Shown here: piece by piece, positions 56,795 through 64,000 of the stretch | Position numbering within the stretch: the first letter of the stretch is position 1 | Layout of the letters: each line of letters opens with the position of its first letter | Origin: Methylobacterium oryzae | Lineage (GTDB): Bacteria; Pseudomonadota; Alphaproteobacteria; Rhizobiales; Beijerinckiaceae | Direction: 5' to 3' | DNA length: 64,000 nucleotides | Assembly: GCF_021398735.1 (NCBI RefSeq) | Contig: NZ_CP090349.1 | Location: 4,545,001 to 4,609,000 of the forward strand | Made by a program: the position numbers and the translations under genes | The notes under the pieces: model-generated | What the model was told of the DNA's origin: nothing | Databases searched by the model: none | Seen by the model: the letters and a program-made list of their open reading frames with translations, nothing else

Positions 56795-59194
56795 GTGAGG
56801 CAGGCGTTGCGTTGGCTGGCCTGGGTTGGGGCGACAGTCGCCAGCCTCGCCCTGCTCAGCCAGCCGGTCGGGACGCAGGCCCAGCTCGCCATGAGCCTCG
56901 CCGCCATGGCGGTGATGATCGTGCTGTGGGCCGTGCTCGACGGGCCGCGCACGCGGTTCGTCTTCATGGCGCTCGGCAGCCTCGTGGTGCTGCGCTACAT
57001 CCTGTGGCGGCTCACCAACACGCTGCCCTCGCCGGGCGACCCGGTCAGCTTCGGCTTCGGCCTGATCCTGCTGGTGGCCGAGCTCTACTGCGTCTTCATC
57101 CTGTTCGTCAGCCTGATCATCAACGCGGACCCGCTGCGGCGCGACCCACCGCCGGCTGCCCCGGCCGCCGACCTGCCCACGGTCGACGTGTTCGTCCCGA
57201 GCTACAACGAGGATGCCGCGATCCTCGCCATGACCCTGGCGGCGGCGCGACAGCTGAACTACCCGCCCGAGAAGCTCACGGTGTGGTTGCTCGACGACGG
57301 CGGTACCGACCAGAAGTGCAGCGATGCCGACCCGGCCAAGGCCGCGGCGGCGCGCGCCCGTCGGGGCGAGCTGCAGGCGCTCTGCGACGAGCTCGGCGCC
57401 CGCTACCTCACCCGCGCCCGGAACGAGCACGCGAAGGCGGGCAACCTCAACAACGGTCTCGCCCATGCCCGGGGGGACCTCGTGGCGGTGCTGGACGCCG
57501 ACCACGTCCCGTTCCGCTCGTTCCTGACCGAGACCGTCGGCTATTTCGCGCAGGATCCGCGCCTGTTCCTCGTGCAGACGCCACACGCGTTCCTCAACCC
57601 CGACCCGGTCGAGCGCAATCTGCGGACCTTCGAGCGCATGCCCTCGGAGAACGAGATGTTCTACGCGGTCACGCAGCGCGGCCTCGACAAGTGGAACGGC
57701 TCGTTCTTCTGCGGCTCGGCGGCCCTTCTGCGCCGCACCGCCCTCGACGAGGCCGGCGGCTTCTCGGGCATCACCATCACGGAGGATTGCGAGACCGCCT
57801 TCGAGCTGCACTCGCGCAACTGGAACAGCGCCTACGTCGACAAGCCGCTGATCGCCGGCCTGCAGCCCGACACACTGGCGGACTTCATCGGCCAGCGCTC
57901 CCGCTGGTGCCAGGGGATGTTCCAAATCCTGCTGCTGAAGAACCCGGCCTTCCAGAAGGGCCTCAAGCCCATCCAGAAGATCGCCTATCTCTCCAGCATG
58001 ACCTTCTGGTTCTTCCCGATCCCGCGGCTGATCTTCATGTTCGCGCCGCTGCTGCACATCTTCTTCGACCTGAAGATCTTCGTGGCCAGCGTGGACGAGT
58101 CGATCGCCTACACGCTGACCTACATCATCATCAACTTGATGATCCAGAACTACATCTACGGCAAGTTCCGATGGCCGTTCGTGTCGGAACTCTACGAGTA
58201 CATCCAGGGCGTCTACCTGGCCAAGGCAATCGTCTCTGTCATCGCGTCGCCCCGCAAGCCGACCTTCAACGTCACCAACAAGGGGGCGACCCTCGACCAC
58301 GACCACATCTCGTCGCTCGCCCTTCCGTTCTTCCTGATCTACCTGCTCCTGATGCTCGGCTGCGCCGTCGCGGCGTGGCGCTACCTGTACGAGCCCGGCG
58401 TGACCAACCTCATGCTGGTGGTCGGGCTGTGGAACTTCTTCAACCTGCTCACCGCGGGCGCGTCCCTCGGGGTCTGCGCCGAGCGGCGCCAGCTCGAGCG
58501 CACGCCCTCCCTGGCGATCGATCGCCAGGGCGTCCTCACGGTCGCCGGCCACAGCGTCGACGTCTCGATCGAGCGCGTCTCCGCCGAAGCCTGCACCCTG
58601 CGCCTCCTCGGCGGCGCCCTCGATCCGGGGCTCACGCGCCCGCCGCTGCGGGGGACGCTCAGCGTCGAGCCGACGGCCGGCGCGCGCCGGACCGCGCCGC
58701 TGCCGGTGCACCTGGACCAAGCGACGCGCGACGGACAGGAACTCGTCATGCGGGTGAACTTCGGCACGCTGGCCATCCGCGACTACCCGGCGCTCGCGGG
58801 ACTCATGTACGGGGACGCTGAGGCGATGCGGCGCTTCCAGCTCCGGCGGCGGCGGCACAAGGACATTCCGACCGGCACGCTGCAATTCGCGTGGTGGGGC
58901 CTGGTCGAGCCGTTCCGCGCGCTCCGCTATCTTCTCGCGAGCCGACGCCCCAGGCCCGTCGAGATCGAGGAGGCGCCGATCTACGACGCACCGCACGACG
59001 CCGCCGCGGCACCGGCGCCGGCTCCGGTGCCGTCCGTCCCGGCACCGGCGGCCCCCGTTGCGGCGCCGTCGCTGCCCGCGACCGCCAAACCCACCGACAT
59101 CGAGAGCGGGGACGACTGGGTCCGCCTGATGATGGATTACGAGAACGAGCGCACCCTGGCCGAGCTTCGCGGCCGGCGCACGAGCGCGGCGTGA
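56795..59194 (+). CDS. bcsA: Cellulose synthase catalytic subunit
   Basis: 799 residues. GTG start with GGGAGG eight bases before it. About eight membrane helices surround the GT2 domain, with DDG (D167-D168), D234-A-D236, T-E-D (about 329-331) and QRSRW (about 367-371), all needed for UDP-glucose polymerisation. The C-terminal PilZ domain keeps RxxxR (R565-R569), but the second motif DxSxxG is degenerate ('RVSAEA'). It makes and extrudes beta-1,4-glucan at the inner membrane. The next gene overlaps its stop. A Pro/Ala-rich tail ends the protein. Confidence 0.96.
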   Translation: MRQALRWLAWVGATVASLALLSQPVGTQAQLAMSLAAMAVMIVLWAVLDGPRTRFVFMALGSLVVLRYILWRLTNTLPSPGDPVSFGFGLILLVAELYCVFILFVSLIINADPLRRDPPPAAPAADLPTVDVFVPSYNEDAAILAMTLAAARQLNYPPEKLTVWLLDDGGTDQKCSDADPAKAAAARARRGELQALCDELGARYLTRARNEHAKAGNLNNGLAHARGDLVAVLDADHVPFRSFLTETVGYFAQDPRLFLVQTPHAFLNPDPVERNLRTFERMPSENEMFYAVTQRGLDKWNGSFFCGSAALLRRTALDEAGGFSGITITEDCETAFELHSRNWNSAYVDKPLIAGLQPDTLADFIGQRSRWCQGMFQILLLKNPAFQKGLKPIQKIAYLSSMTFWFFPIPRLIFMFAPLLHIFFDLKIFVASVDESIAYTLTYIIINLMIQNYIYGKFRWPFVSELYEYIQGVYLAKAIVSVIASPRKPTFNVTNKGATLDHDHISSLALPFFLIYLLLMLGCAVAAWRYLYEPGVTNLMLVVGLWNFFNLLTAGASLGVCAERRQLERTPSLAIDRQGVLTVAGHSVDVSIERVSAEACTLRLLGGALDPGLTRPPLRGTLSVEPTAGARRTAPLPVHLDQATRDGQELVMRVNFGTLAIRDYPALAGLMYGDAEAMRRFQLRRRRHKDIPTGTLQFAWWGLVEPFRALRYLLASRRPRPVEIEEAPIYDAPHDAAAAPAPAPVPSVPAPAAPVAAPSLPATAKPTDIESGDDWVRLMMDYENERTLAELRGRRTSAA

Positions 59195-61791
59195 CGGCGA
59201 TGGGTGCTCGGCTCCGCCTCCCCGTGCTGGGACTGCTGCTCGGTCTCACGAGCGTTCCTGCCCTGGCCCAGAGCTTCCTGGGCTCGGGGCCGGCGGAACG
59301 GCTGACGGTCCCGCCGAGCGGCAACGCCCTGCGCGCGCCGTCCGAGGACGGGTCGGGCCCCGCGCGCCGGCCGGACGCGTCGGCGACGGAGACGCGGCCG
59401 ACCGCGCGCCCGTACGAGCCGCCCCGGACCGCCGCGCCTCAGACGGTGCCGCGCGCGGCGATCCAGGCGACCATCGCGCCGGCGCGCCGGCTTCCGTCCG
59501 GCCCGCGCGGCTTCCGCCTGACCGGGGAAGAGGATTCCCTACGCTACCCCGTCTACCTCACCGAGGCGCAGACGCGGGGACCGGCACGGCTGCGCCTCTC
59601 CTACCTGTCGGCGATCTCGGTGGCGCCGGAGAGTTCCGAACTCGCTGCCTTCGTCAACGGGACGAAGGTCGGCTGGACCCGCATCCAGGCGCCCGGTGCC
59701 GTGAAGGTGGTGGAGTTCGCCATCGGCGACGGCGTGCTGAAGCCCGGCTACAACGCCGTCACCTTCACCGCCAGCCAGCGCCATCGCGTCGACTGCTCGG
59801 TCGGGGCGACCTACGAATTGTGGACGCAGATCGATCCGTCGCGATCCGGCCTCGTGGTCCCGCCGGCGACCGACATGGACGTCCGGTCTCTCGCCGCCGC
59901 GGAGCCGGACGAGAGCGGCGCCCTGCCGATCCAGGTCATCCTGAACGAGCGCCCGAACCTCGCTCGCCTGGAGCGCATGATCGAGGCAGTGCAGGCCCTC
60001 GCCCTCGTGGGACGGGTCGCCCGTCCGACGGTGACCTTCGGCCCTCCACTGCAGGGCCGAAACGGCATCAACCTCGTCGTCGGTACAGCCTCCGAGATCG
60101 CCGGCATCGAAGGCGTTCCCGAACTCGGGCCGATCAGCGGGCCCCGCCTCGCCATCCTGCCGGCGCGGCCGAACACACCGCCGACCCTGGTCGTCACCGG
60201 AACCCGCGACGAGGACGTCCGTCAGGCCATCACCAACCTCGCCGTCCCACCCGACAACGGGACGCCGGGCGGGCTCAAGGCGGTCCAGCTGTTCCGCGGC
60301 TACATGGTGCACGGCGGCGAGAATCTGACGCTCGACCGCCTCGGCGTGACGTCCCGCGAGTTCTCGGGGCGCCTGCTCCATGTCGGCTTCGCCCTCCGCT
60401 TTCCCGGGGATTTCGTCCCGGCCGATTACGGCAAGGTGATGCTCCACCTGGCCGGGGCCTACGTGGCCGGGCTCTCCTCGGAGGCCCGCATCGTCATCGA
60501 CATCAACGGGCGCAACGCGGCCAGCGTCCCGCTGCCCGACGGGCGCGGTGAGGTGTTCGACGACAGCGCGATTCCCCTGCCCTTCAGCCTCTGGCGCCCG
60601 GGGGTGAACCACGTCGAGATCTCGGCGCAGCTGCCGAACGCCGCCGACCAGGTCTGTGACACCCTCAGCCCGGCGGCCAAGCAGGCGCGCTTCCTGTTCC
60701 TCGACCGCTCGCGGATCGAGATCCCGCATTTCGCCCGGGCGGCGCGCAGCCCCGACCTCGCGGCGATCAAGGGGGGCGCCGTACCGTTCGTCGTCCCGGG
60801 GCAGCGCGCGCGCCTCGTGCTGCCGACGCCCGACCGCGACAGCGCCGACGCCGCCGCGACCCTCGCCGCCCGACTGGCGATGGCGGCCGAGCGCGTCATC
60901 GATTTCGAGGTCGTGACCCAGCAGCAGGTCGTGTCCGACACGAGCCAGCTCGTGGTCGCGCCCGCCCGCGCCCTCGACCCGGCGCTCCTGGAATCGGTCG
61001 GTTTCGATCCGCAGCAGGTCCAGCGGGTCTGGGAAGGCCGCGCCGACATGGTCGCCACCCCGGGCCAGTTCGGTCCCGAGGGCGTGCTCACCCTCGATCG
61101 GCTGCGCCGCAACCTCCCGATGCGTTGCGCCCTGCCGACCCTGATCCCGCAGGTGCGCCCGGCGCAGCCCGCCCCGGCCCAGCAGGCGCCGCCGTCCCAG
61201 GGCGAGACGAGCGCCGGGCCCTCCCCGACCAAGGCCCCGGCCCCCTCGCCGGGCTCCGCGTCGGACCGTGAGCTCATCGACCGCTGGGAGGCGTCGACAC
61301 GCGGCTCGCGCCAGATCTGGGCGGCCCTGGACAGCGTCTGGAACGAGATCACCGGCACGGTGCACTCCCTGCGCCAGACGATCACGGCGCAGGTGAAGCC
61401 GGACGAGACGGTCGAGGTTCCGGCCACGGCCTCGCTGCTCATCGCCGAGGGACCCCCGGTCCAGGCGAGCAACACCGTGATCGTGACCGCGCCGAACGCG
61501 TCGCTGCTGAAGGCGTCCGTCTCCTGCCTCGTCGACCCGGTGGTCTGGGCGAGGCTCGGCGGCAGCGCCGCCTTCCTCGACGCGTCGAACGGCACGCTGG
61601 TGACGTCCCGGCCCGAGCGGATCGAGATCGTCGAGACGCAGCCGCGATCTCTGCCGAACCTGCGCCTCGTGTCCGCGGCTTGGCTGTCGATCAACACGGA
61701 ATACTACGTGGGCATGACCCTCGCGATGGCTCTCTGCCTCGGCCTGGCCACCACGAGCCTCGTGCGCAACGTCGGCAGGAAGAATCCATGA
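59191..61791 (+). CDS. bcsB: Cellulose synthase periplasmic subunit BcsB
   Basis: 866 residues from the GTG at 59191, which overlaps the bcsA stop (GTGA); an ATG at 59200 is an equal alternative. Signal peptide ('LGLLLGLTSVPALAQ'). The mature part has the alternating carbohydrate-binding and flavodoxin-like domains of BcsB ('RLSYLSAISVAPESSELAAFVNGTKVGW', 'GYNAVTFTASQRHRVDCSV', 'VLHVGFALRFPGDFVPADYGKVMLHLAGAYVAGLS'-type). A C-terminal membrane anchor ('YVGMTLAMALCLGLATTSLV') holds it at the inner membrane beside BcsA. A Pro-rich insert lies near 650-690. Confidence 0.95.
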   Translation: MTAMGARLRLPVLGLLLGLTSVPALAQSFLGSGPAERLTVPPSGNALRAPSEDGSGPARRPDASATETRPTARPYEPPRTAAPQTVPRAAIQATIAPARRLPSGPRGFRLTGEEDSLRYPVYLTEAQTRGPARLRLSYLSAISVAPESSELAAFVNGTKVGWTRIQAPGAVKVVEFAIGDGVLKPGYNAVTFTASQRHRVDCSVGATYELWTQIDPSRSGLVVPPATDMDVRSLAAAEPDESGALPIQVILNERPNLARLERMIEAVQALALVGRVARPTVTFGPPLQGRNGINLVVGTASEIAGIEGVPELGPISGPRLAILPARPNTPPTLVVTGTRDEDVRQAITNLAVPPDNGTPGGLKAVQLFRGYMVHGGENLTLDRLGVTSREFSGRLLHVGFALRFPGDFVPADYGKVMLHLAGAYVAGLSSEARIVIDINGRNAASVPLPDGRGEVFDDSAIPLPFSLWRPGVNHVEISAQLPNAADQVCDTLSPAAKQARFLFLDRSRIEIPHFARAARSPDLAAIKGGAVPFVVPGQRARLVLPTPDRDSADAAATLAARLAMAAERVIDFEVVTQQQVVSDTSQLVVAPARALDPALLESVGFDPQQVQRVWEGRADMVATPGQFGPEGVLTLDRLRRNLPMRCALPTLIPQVRPAQPAPAQQAPPSQGETSAGPSPTKAPAPSPGSASDRELIDRWEASTRGSRQIWAALDSVWNEITGTVHSLRQTITAQVKPDETVEVPATASLLIAEGPPVQASNTVIVTAPNASLLKASVSCLVDPVVWARLGGSAAFLDASNGTLVTSRPERIEIVETQPRSLPNLRLVSAAWLSINTEYYVGMTLAMALCLGLATTSLVRNVGRKNP

Positions 61792-62942
61792 GTCGCCGCG
61801 CCCGCACCCCCCTCGCCGCAGCTTTCCTCGCCGCGGCGATCCTGCCCGCGGCGGCCGCCTCGCCCCAGGACGAGCCCGCCGTGCCTCCGAGTACCGCGCA
61901 GCCGGGCACGCAGCCCGCGCAGGCGCCCCGGACCGCGATTCAGGGGCTCGCCGGCAAGCTCGGCAACGACGCCGCGTGGCGGGCCTACCGCGCGCGGTTC
62001 ATCACCGACCAGGGGCGCGTGGTCGACACCGCGAACGGTCAGATCAGCCACAGCGAGGGCCAGGGCTACGGCATGCTGCTCGCCGTGGCGGCCGGTGATC
62101 GGGTCAGCTTCGAGCGGATCTGGGGCTGGACCCGGGCCAATTTGATGGTCCGCGGCGACGAGTTGCTGGCGTGGCGCTGGTCACCCGACAAGCGTCCGGC
62201 GGTCAGCGACATGAACAACGCCACCGACGGCGACATCCTGATCGCCTGGGCGCTCACCGAGGCGGCCGAGGCCTGGAACGAGCCGAGCTACCGGACCGCC
62301 GCGCGCCGGATCGCCATCGAGTTCGGGCGCAAGACCATCCTGTTCCGGGACCCGCACGGGGCGCTGCTGCTGCCGGCGGTCTCGGGCTTCTCGGCGCGGG
62401 AGCGCCCGGACGGTCCGCTGATCAACCTCTCCTACTGGATCTTCCCCGCCTTCCCGCGCCTCGCCCTCGTCGCGCCGGAATACGACTGGGCGGCCCTGAC
62501 GCGCAGCGGCCTCGCCCTGCTGCGGCAGTCGCGCTTCGGTCCGAGCAACCTGCCCACCGAGTGGATCTCCGCCAAGGAGGCGCCGCGTCCAGCGACCGGC
62601 TTCCCGCCGCTGTTCTCCTACAACGCCATCCGGATCCCGCTCTACCTCGTCTGGGCGGGACTGGTGCGGCCCGACGACCTCGCGCCGTTCCAGGCCCTGT
62701 GGTCGGGCGCCGATCGGGAACGGCTGCCGATCGTCGACACCGGCGACGGGCGGAAGGTCGAGTGGCTCACCGAGGCCGGCTACATGGGGCTCCCGGCCCT
62801 GGTGGCCTGCGCCCTCGACGGGACGCCCTTCCCCGAGGATGCGCGCGGCGACATCGGCAACCAGAACTACTACCCGGCCACTCTGAGCCTCCTCGCCCTG
62901 ACCGCGGCCCGCATGCGTTACCCGTCATGCCTGAAGTCCTGA
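61788..62942 (+). CDS. bcsZ: Endo-beta-1,4-glucanase, GH8, BcsZ
   Basis: 384 residues. ATGA overlap with bcsB. Signal peptide (about 1-24). GH8 catalytic acid Glu in 'HSEGQGYGM' (E90) and Asp in 'NNATDGDILIAWAL' (D147/D149); 'YWIFPAFPRLA' and 'EWLTEAGYMGL' complete the (alpha/alpha)6 barrel. It trims cellulose in the periplasm, as usual in bcs operons. The next gene starts within its last 16 bases. Confidence 0.95.
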   Translation: MSRRARTPLAAAFLAAAILPAAAASPQDEPAVPPSTAQPGTQPAQAPRTAIQGLAGKLGNDAAWRAYRARFITDQGRVVDTANGQISHSEGQGYGMLLAVAAGDRVSFERIWGWTRANLMVRGDELLAWRWSPDKRPAVSDMNNATDGDILIAWALTEAAEAWNEPSYRTAARRIAIEFGRKTILFRDPHGALLLPAVSGFSARERPDGPLINLSYWIFPAFPRLALVAPEYDWAALTRSGLALLRQSRFGPSNLPTEWISAKEAPRPATGFPPLFSYNAIRIPLYLVWAGLVRPDDLAPFQALWSGADRERLPIVDTGDGRKVEWLTEAGYMGLPALVACALDGTPFPEDARGDIGNQNYYPATLSLLALTAARMRYPSCLKS

Positions 62943-64000
62943 CCGGTCGTCCGCCGGCACGCCTGCGACCGGCCGCGCCCTGCCTCCTGATGCTGGCGCT
63001 GTCCACCGCGCCGGCCGCCGCGCAGGTCGACGCGCGACCCGGTCCCGCGCCGCAGTCTCCCGCCGCGCCGACACGGTCCGAGCCCCGCATCGTCTACGGC
63101 GACGGCCCGCGCGCGCCGGCGATCCTGGCCGACCCGGCCACGTCGCGCACGACCGACATGGTCGACGAGAGCGCGCTGCGCTACTACGCGGCCCAGAAGC
63201 AGACGACTCGGATGAAGGCCGAGATCGCCCGCCTGAAGCGGCTCTATCCCGGCTGGAACGAGCCGCCGGACCTCAACGCGCTGCAGCCGAGCCCGCCCGA
63301 AGAGGCGCCCCTGTGGGACCTCTTCACCGCGGGGCGGTTCGACGACCTCCGCGCGGCGATCGTCGCGCGCAGGTCGATCGACCCCGCGTGGCAGCCCTCC
63401 GAGGAGCTCGCGCGCAAGCTCCGCCGGGCCGAGTTCCGGTCCCGGATCACGGCGCTCACCGGCAAGGACGCCGACGCGATCATCGACCTCTACCGCGCCG
63501 ATTCCGGCGCCCTCGATCCGCTCGACGTCCAAAGCATCTGGATGGTCGCCGACGCCCTGGGCGATACCGGCTCGGGCGACGAGGCCTTCGAGCTCTACAA
63601 GTCGATCCTCGACGGCAACGCCGATTCCGGCGTGCGCCTCGCCACCATCCAGAAGGCGATGGCGCATCTGCGCATGGCGCAGGCGGAGCGCCTGATCGAG
63701 ATGGGGCACCGGGGCGCGAACGGGGCCTCGGAATTCGACGCGATCCGCCTCGACATCACCCGTGCCCGGATCGCGGCCTTCCTGCACGAGGAGAGCGCCG
63801 AGACCCCGACCCCCGCCGATCTCGCGGCCTTCCAGGCCGTCGCCCGCAAGAGCGGCGATCCCACCCAGACGAGCCTCCTCGGCTGGTACGCCTACAAGCG
63901 CCGCCAGTTCCGGGAGGCGCTCGAATGGTTCAAGCAGGCGATCGCCCGGGGCGGCGACGCGATGGTCGCCCACGGGCTCGCCCTGACCCTGCGCCAGCTC
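62927..64000 (+). CDS. Exported TPR protein of the cellulose operon (partial)
   Basis: 358 codons, open at the right edge. It starts inside bcsZ (16-base overlap). Signal peptide ('CLLMLALSTAPAAAQ'), a Pro-rich stretch, a coiled segment ('ALRYYAAQKQTTRMKAEIARLKRLYPGWNEPPD') and then TPR-like helix pairs ('EAFELYKSILDG', 'GWYAYKRRQFREALEWFKQAIARGGDAMVAHGLALTL'). Position suggests the BcsC-like export function, but the outer-membrane barrel, if any, is outside the window. Confidence 0.88.
   Translation, partial: MPEVLTGRPPARLRPAAPCLLMLALSTAPAAAQVDARPGPAPQSPAAPTRSEPRIVYGDGPRAPAILADPATSRTTDMVDESALRYYAAQKQTTRMKAEIARLKRLYPGWNEPPDLNALQPSPPEEAPLWDLFTAGRFDDLRAAIVARRSIDPAWQPSEELARKLRRAEFRSRITALTGKDADAIIDLYRADSGALDPLDVQSIWMVADALGDTGSGDEAFELYKSILDGNADSGVRLATIQKAMAHLRMAQAERLIEMGHRGANGASEFDAIRLDITRARIAAFLHEESAETPTPADLAAFQAVARKSGDPTQTSLLGWYAYKRRQFREALEWFKQAIARGGDAMVAHGLALTLRQL

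Noticed and set aside
56711..58996. 761-codon frame antisense to bcsA
   Set aside because: Shadow frame; bcsA motifs are unambiguous.

Overview
The window is a gene-dense, GC-rich chromosomal segment from an alphaproteobacterium, most likely Methylobacterium/Methylorubrum or a close Rhizobiales relative. The evidence is the very high GC, a B12-dependent ribonucleotide reductase, an NDUFA12-type complex I subunit, a MoxY-like sensor kinase, a BcsS-type cellulose protein, and several GGAAC-N16/17-cGTT promoters of the alphaproteobacterial general stress sigma factor EcfG. I see no transposase, integrase, CRISPR array, rRNA or tRNA gene. The segment reads as core chromosome with a few decayed or accessory patches.

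Left part (1-16.5 kb): a Crp-type regulator, a FecR-domain exported protein and a CHASE2 membrane sensor (cut by the left edge) form a tightly packed leftward operon. A GMC oxidoreductase relic and an exported cupin follow, then a two-component pair whose kinase has a MoxY-like N-terminus. Next come gyrB, an aldo/keto reductase, a metallo-beta-lactamase-fold hydrolase, a trehalose-synthase-like glucosyltransferase, and a very long class A penicillin-binding protein followed by an exported protein of unknown role.

Middle-left (16.5-31.7 kb): a small lipoprotein and an exopolysaccharide group (Wza-like lipoprotein, Wzc/GumC-like protein with a degenerate kinase domain, CelD/BcsL-type acetyltransferase, polysaccharide deacetylase). 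Then a DUF2155 protein, an NDUFA12 protein, and nrdJ behind a regulatory region with two candidate NrdR boxes. After nrdJ lies a strongly structured non-coding stretch, an SDR, and a tautomerase/LysR divergent pair.

Middle-right (31.7-45.9 kb): a second tautomerase, a complete branched-chain amino acid-type ABC importer with a LivM-LivG fusion, and a CNNM/CorC-family protein. A cluster of five small exported proteins follows, several behind EcfG-like promoters. Then comes a peroxide-type cluster: a MarR regulator with a Cys-rich tail and an apparently leaderless, self-repressible promoter, an exported protein, a catalase-related peroxidase, a peroxiredoxin and a MOSC protein.

Right part (45.9-64 kb): an FAD aromatic hydroxylase, a membrane nucleotidyl cyclase with a c-type heme sensor domain, an M23 endopeptidase, a CsbD-like protein, and a small membrane protein with a hairpin over its ribosome site. 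The cellulose locus comes last: bcsS and a degenerate histidine-kinase/receiver hybrid on the minus strand, then bcsA-bcsB-bcsZ and a TPR protein that runs off the right edge, all overlapping. No wholly new system is proven. The best leads are the EcfG-controlled exported-protein cluster, the MarR/peroxidase cluster, the degenerate cellulose-linked kinase, and the RNA structures around nrdJ and other genes.
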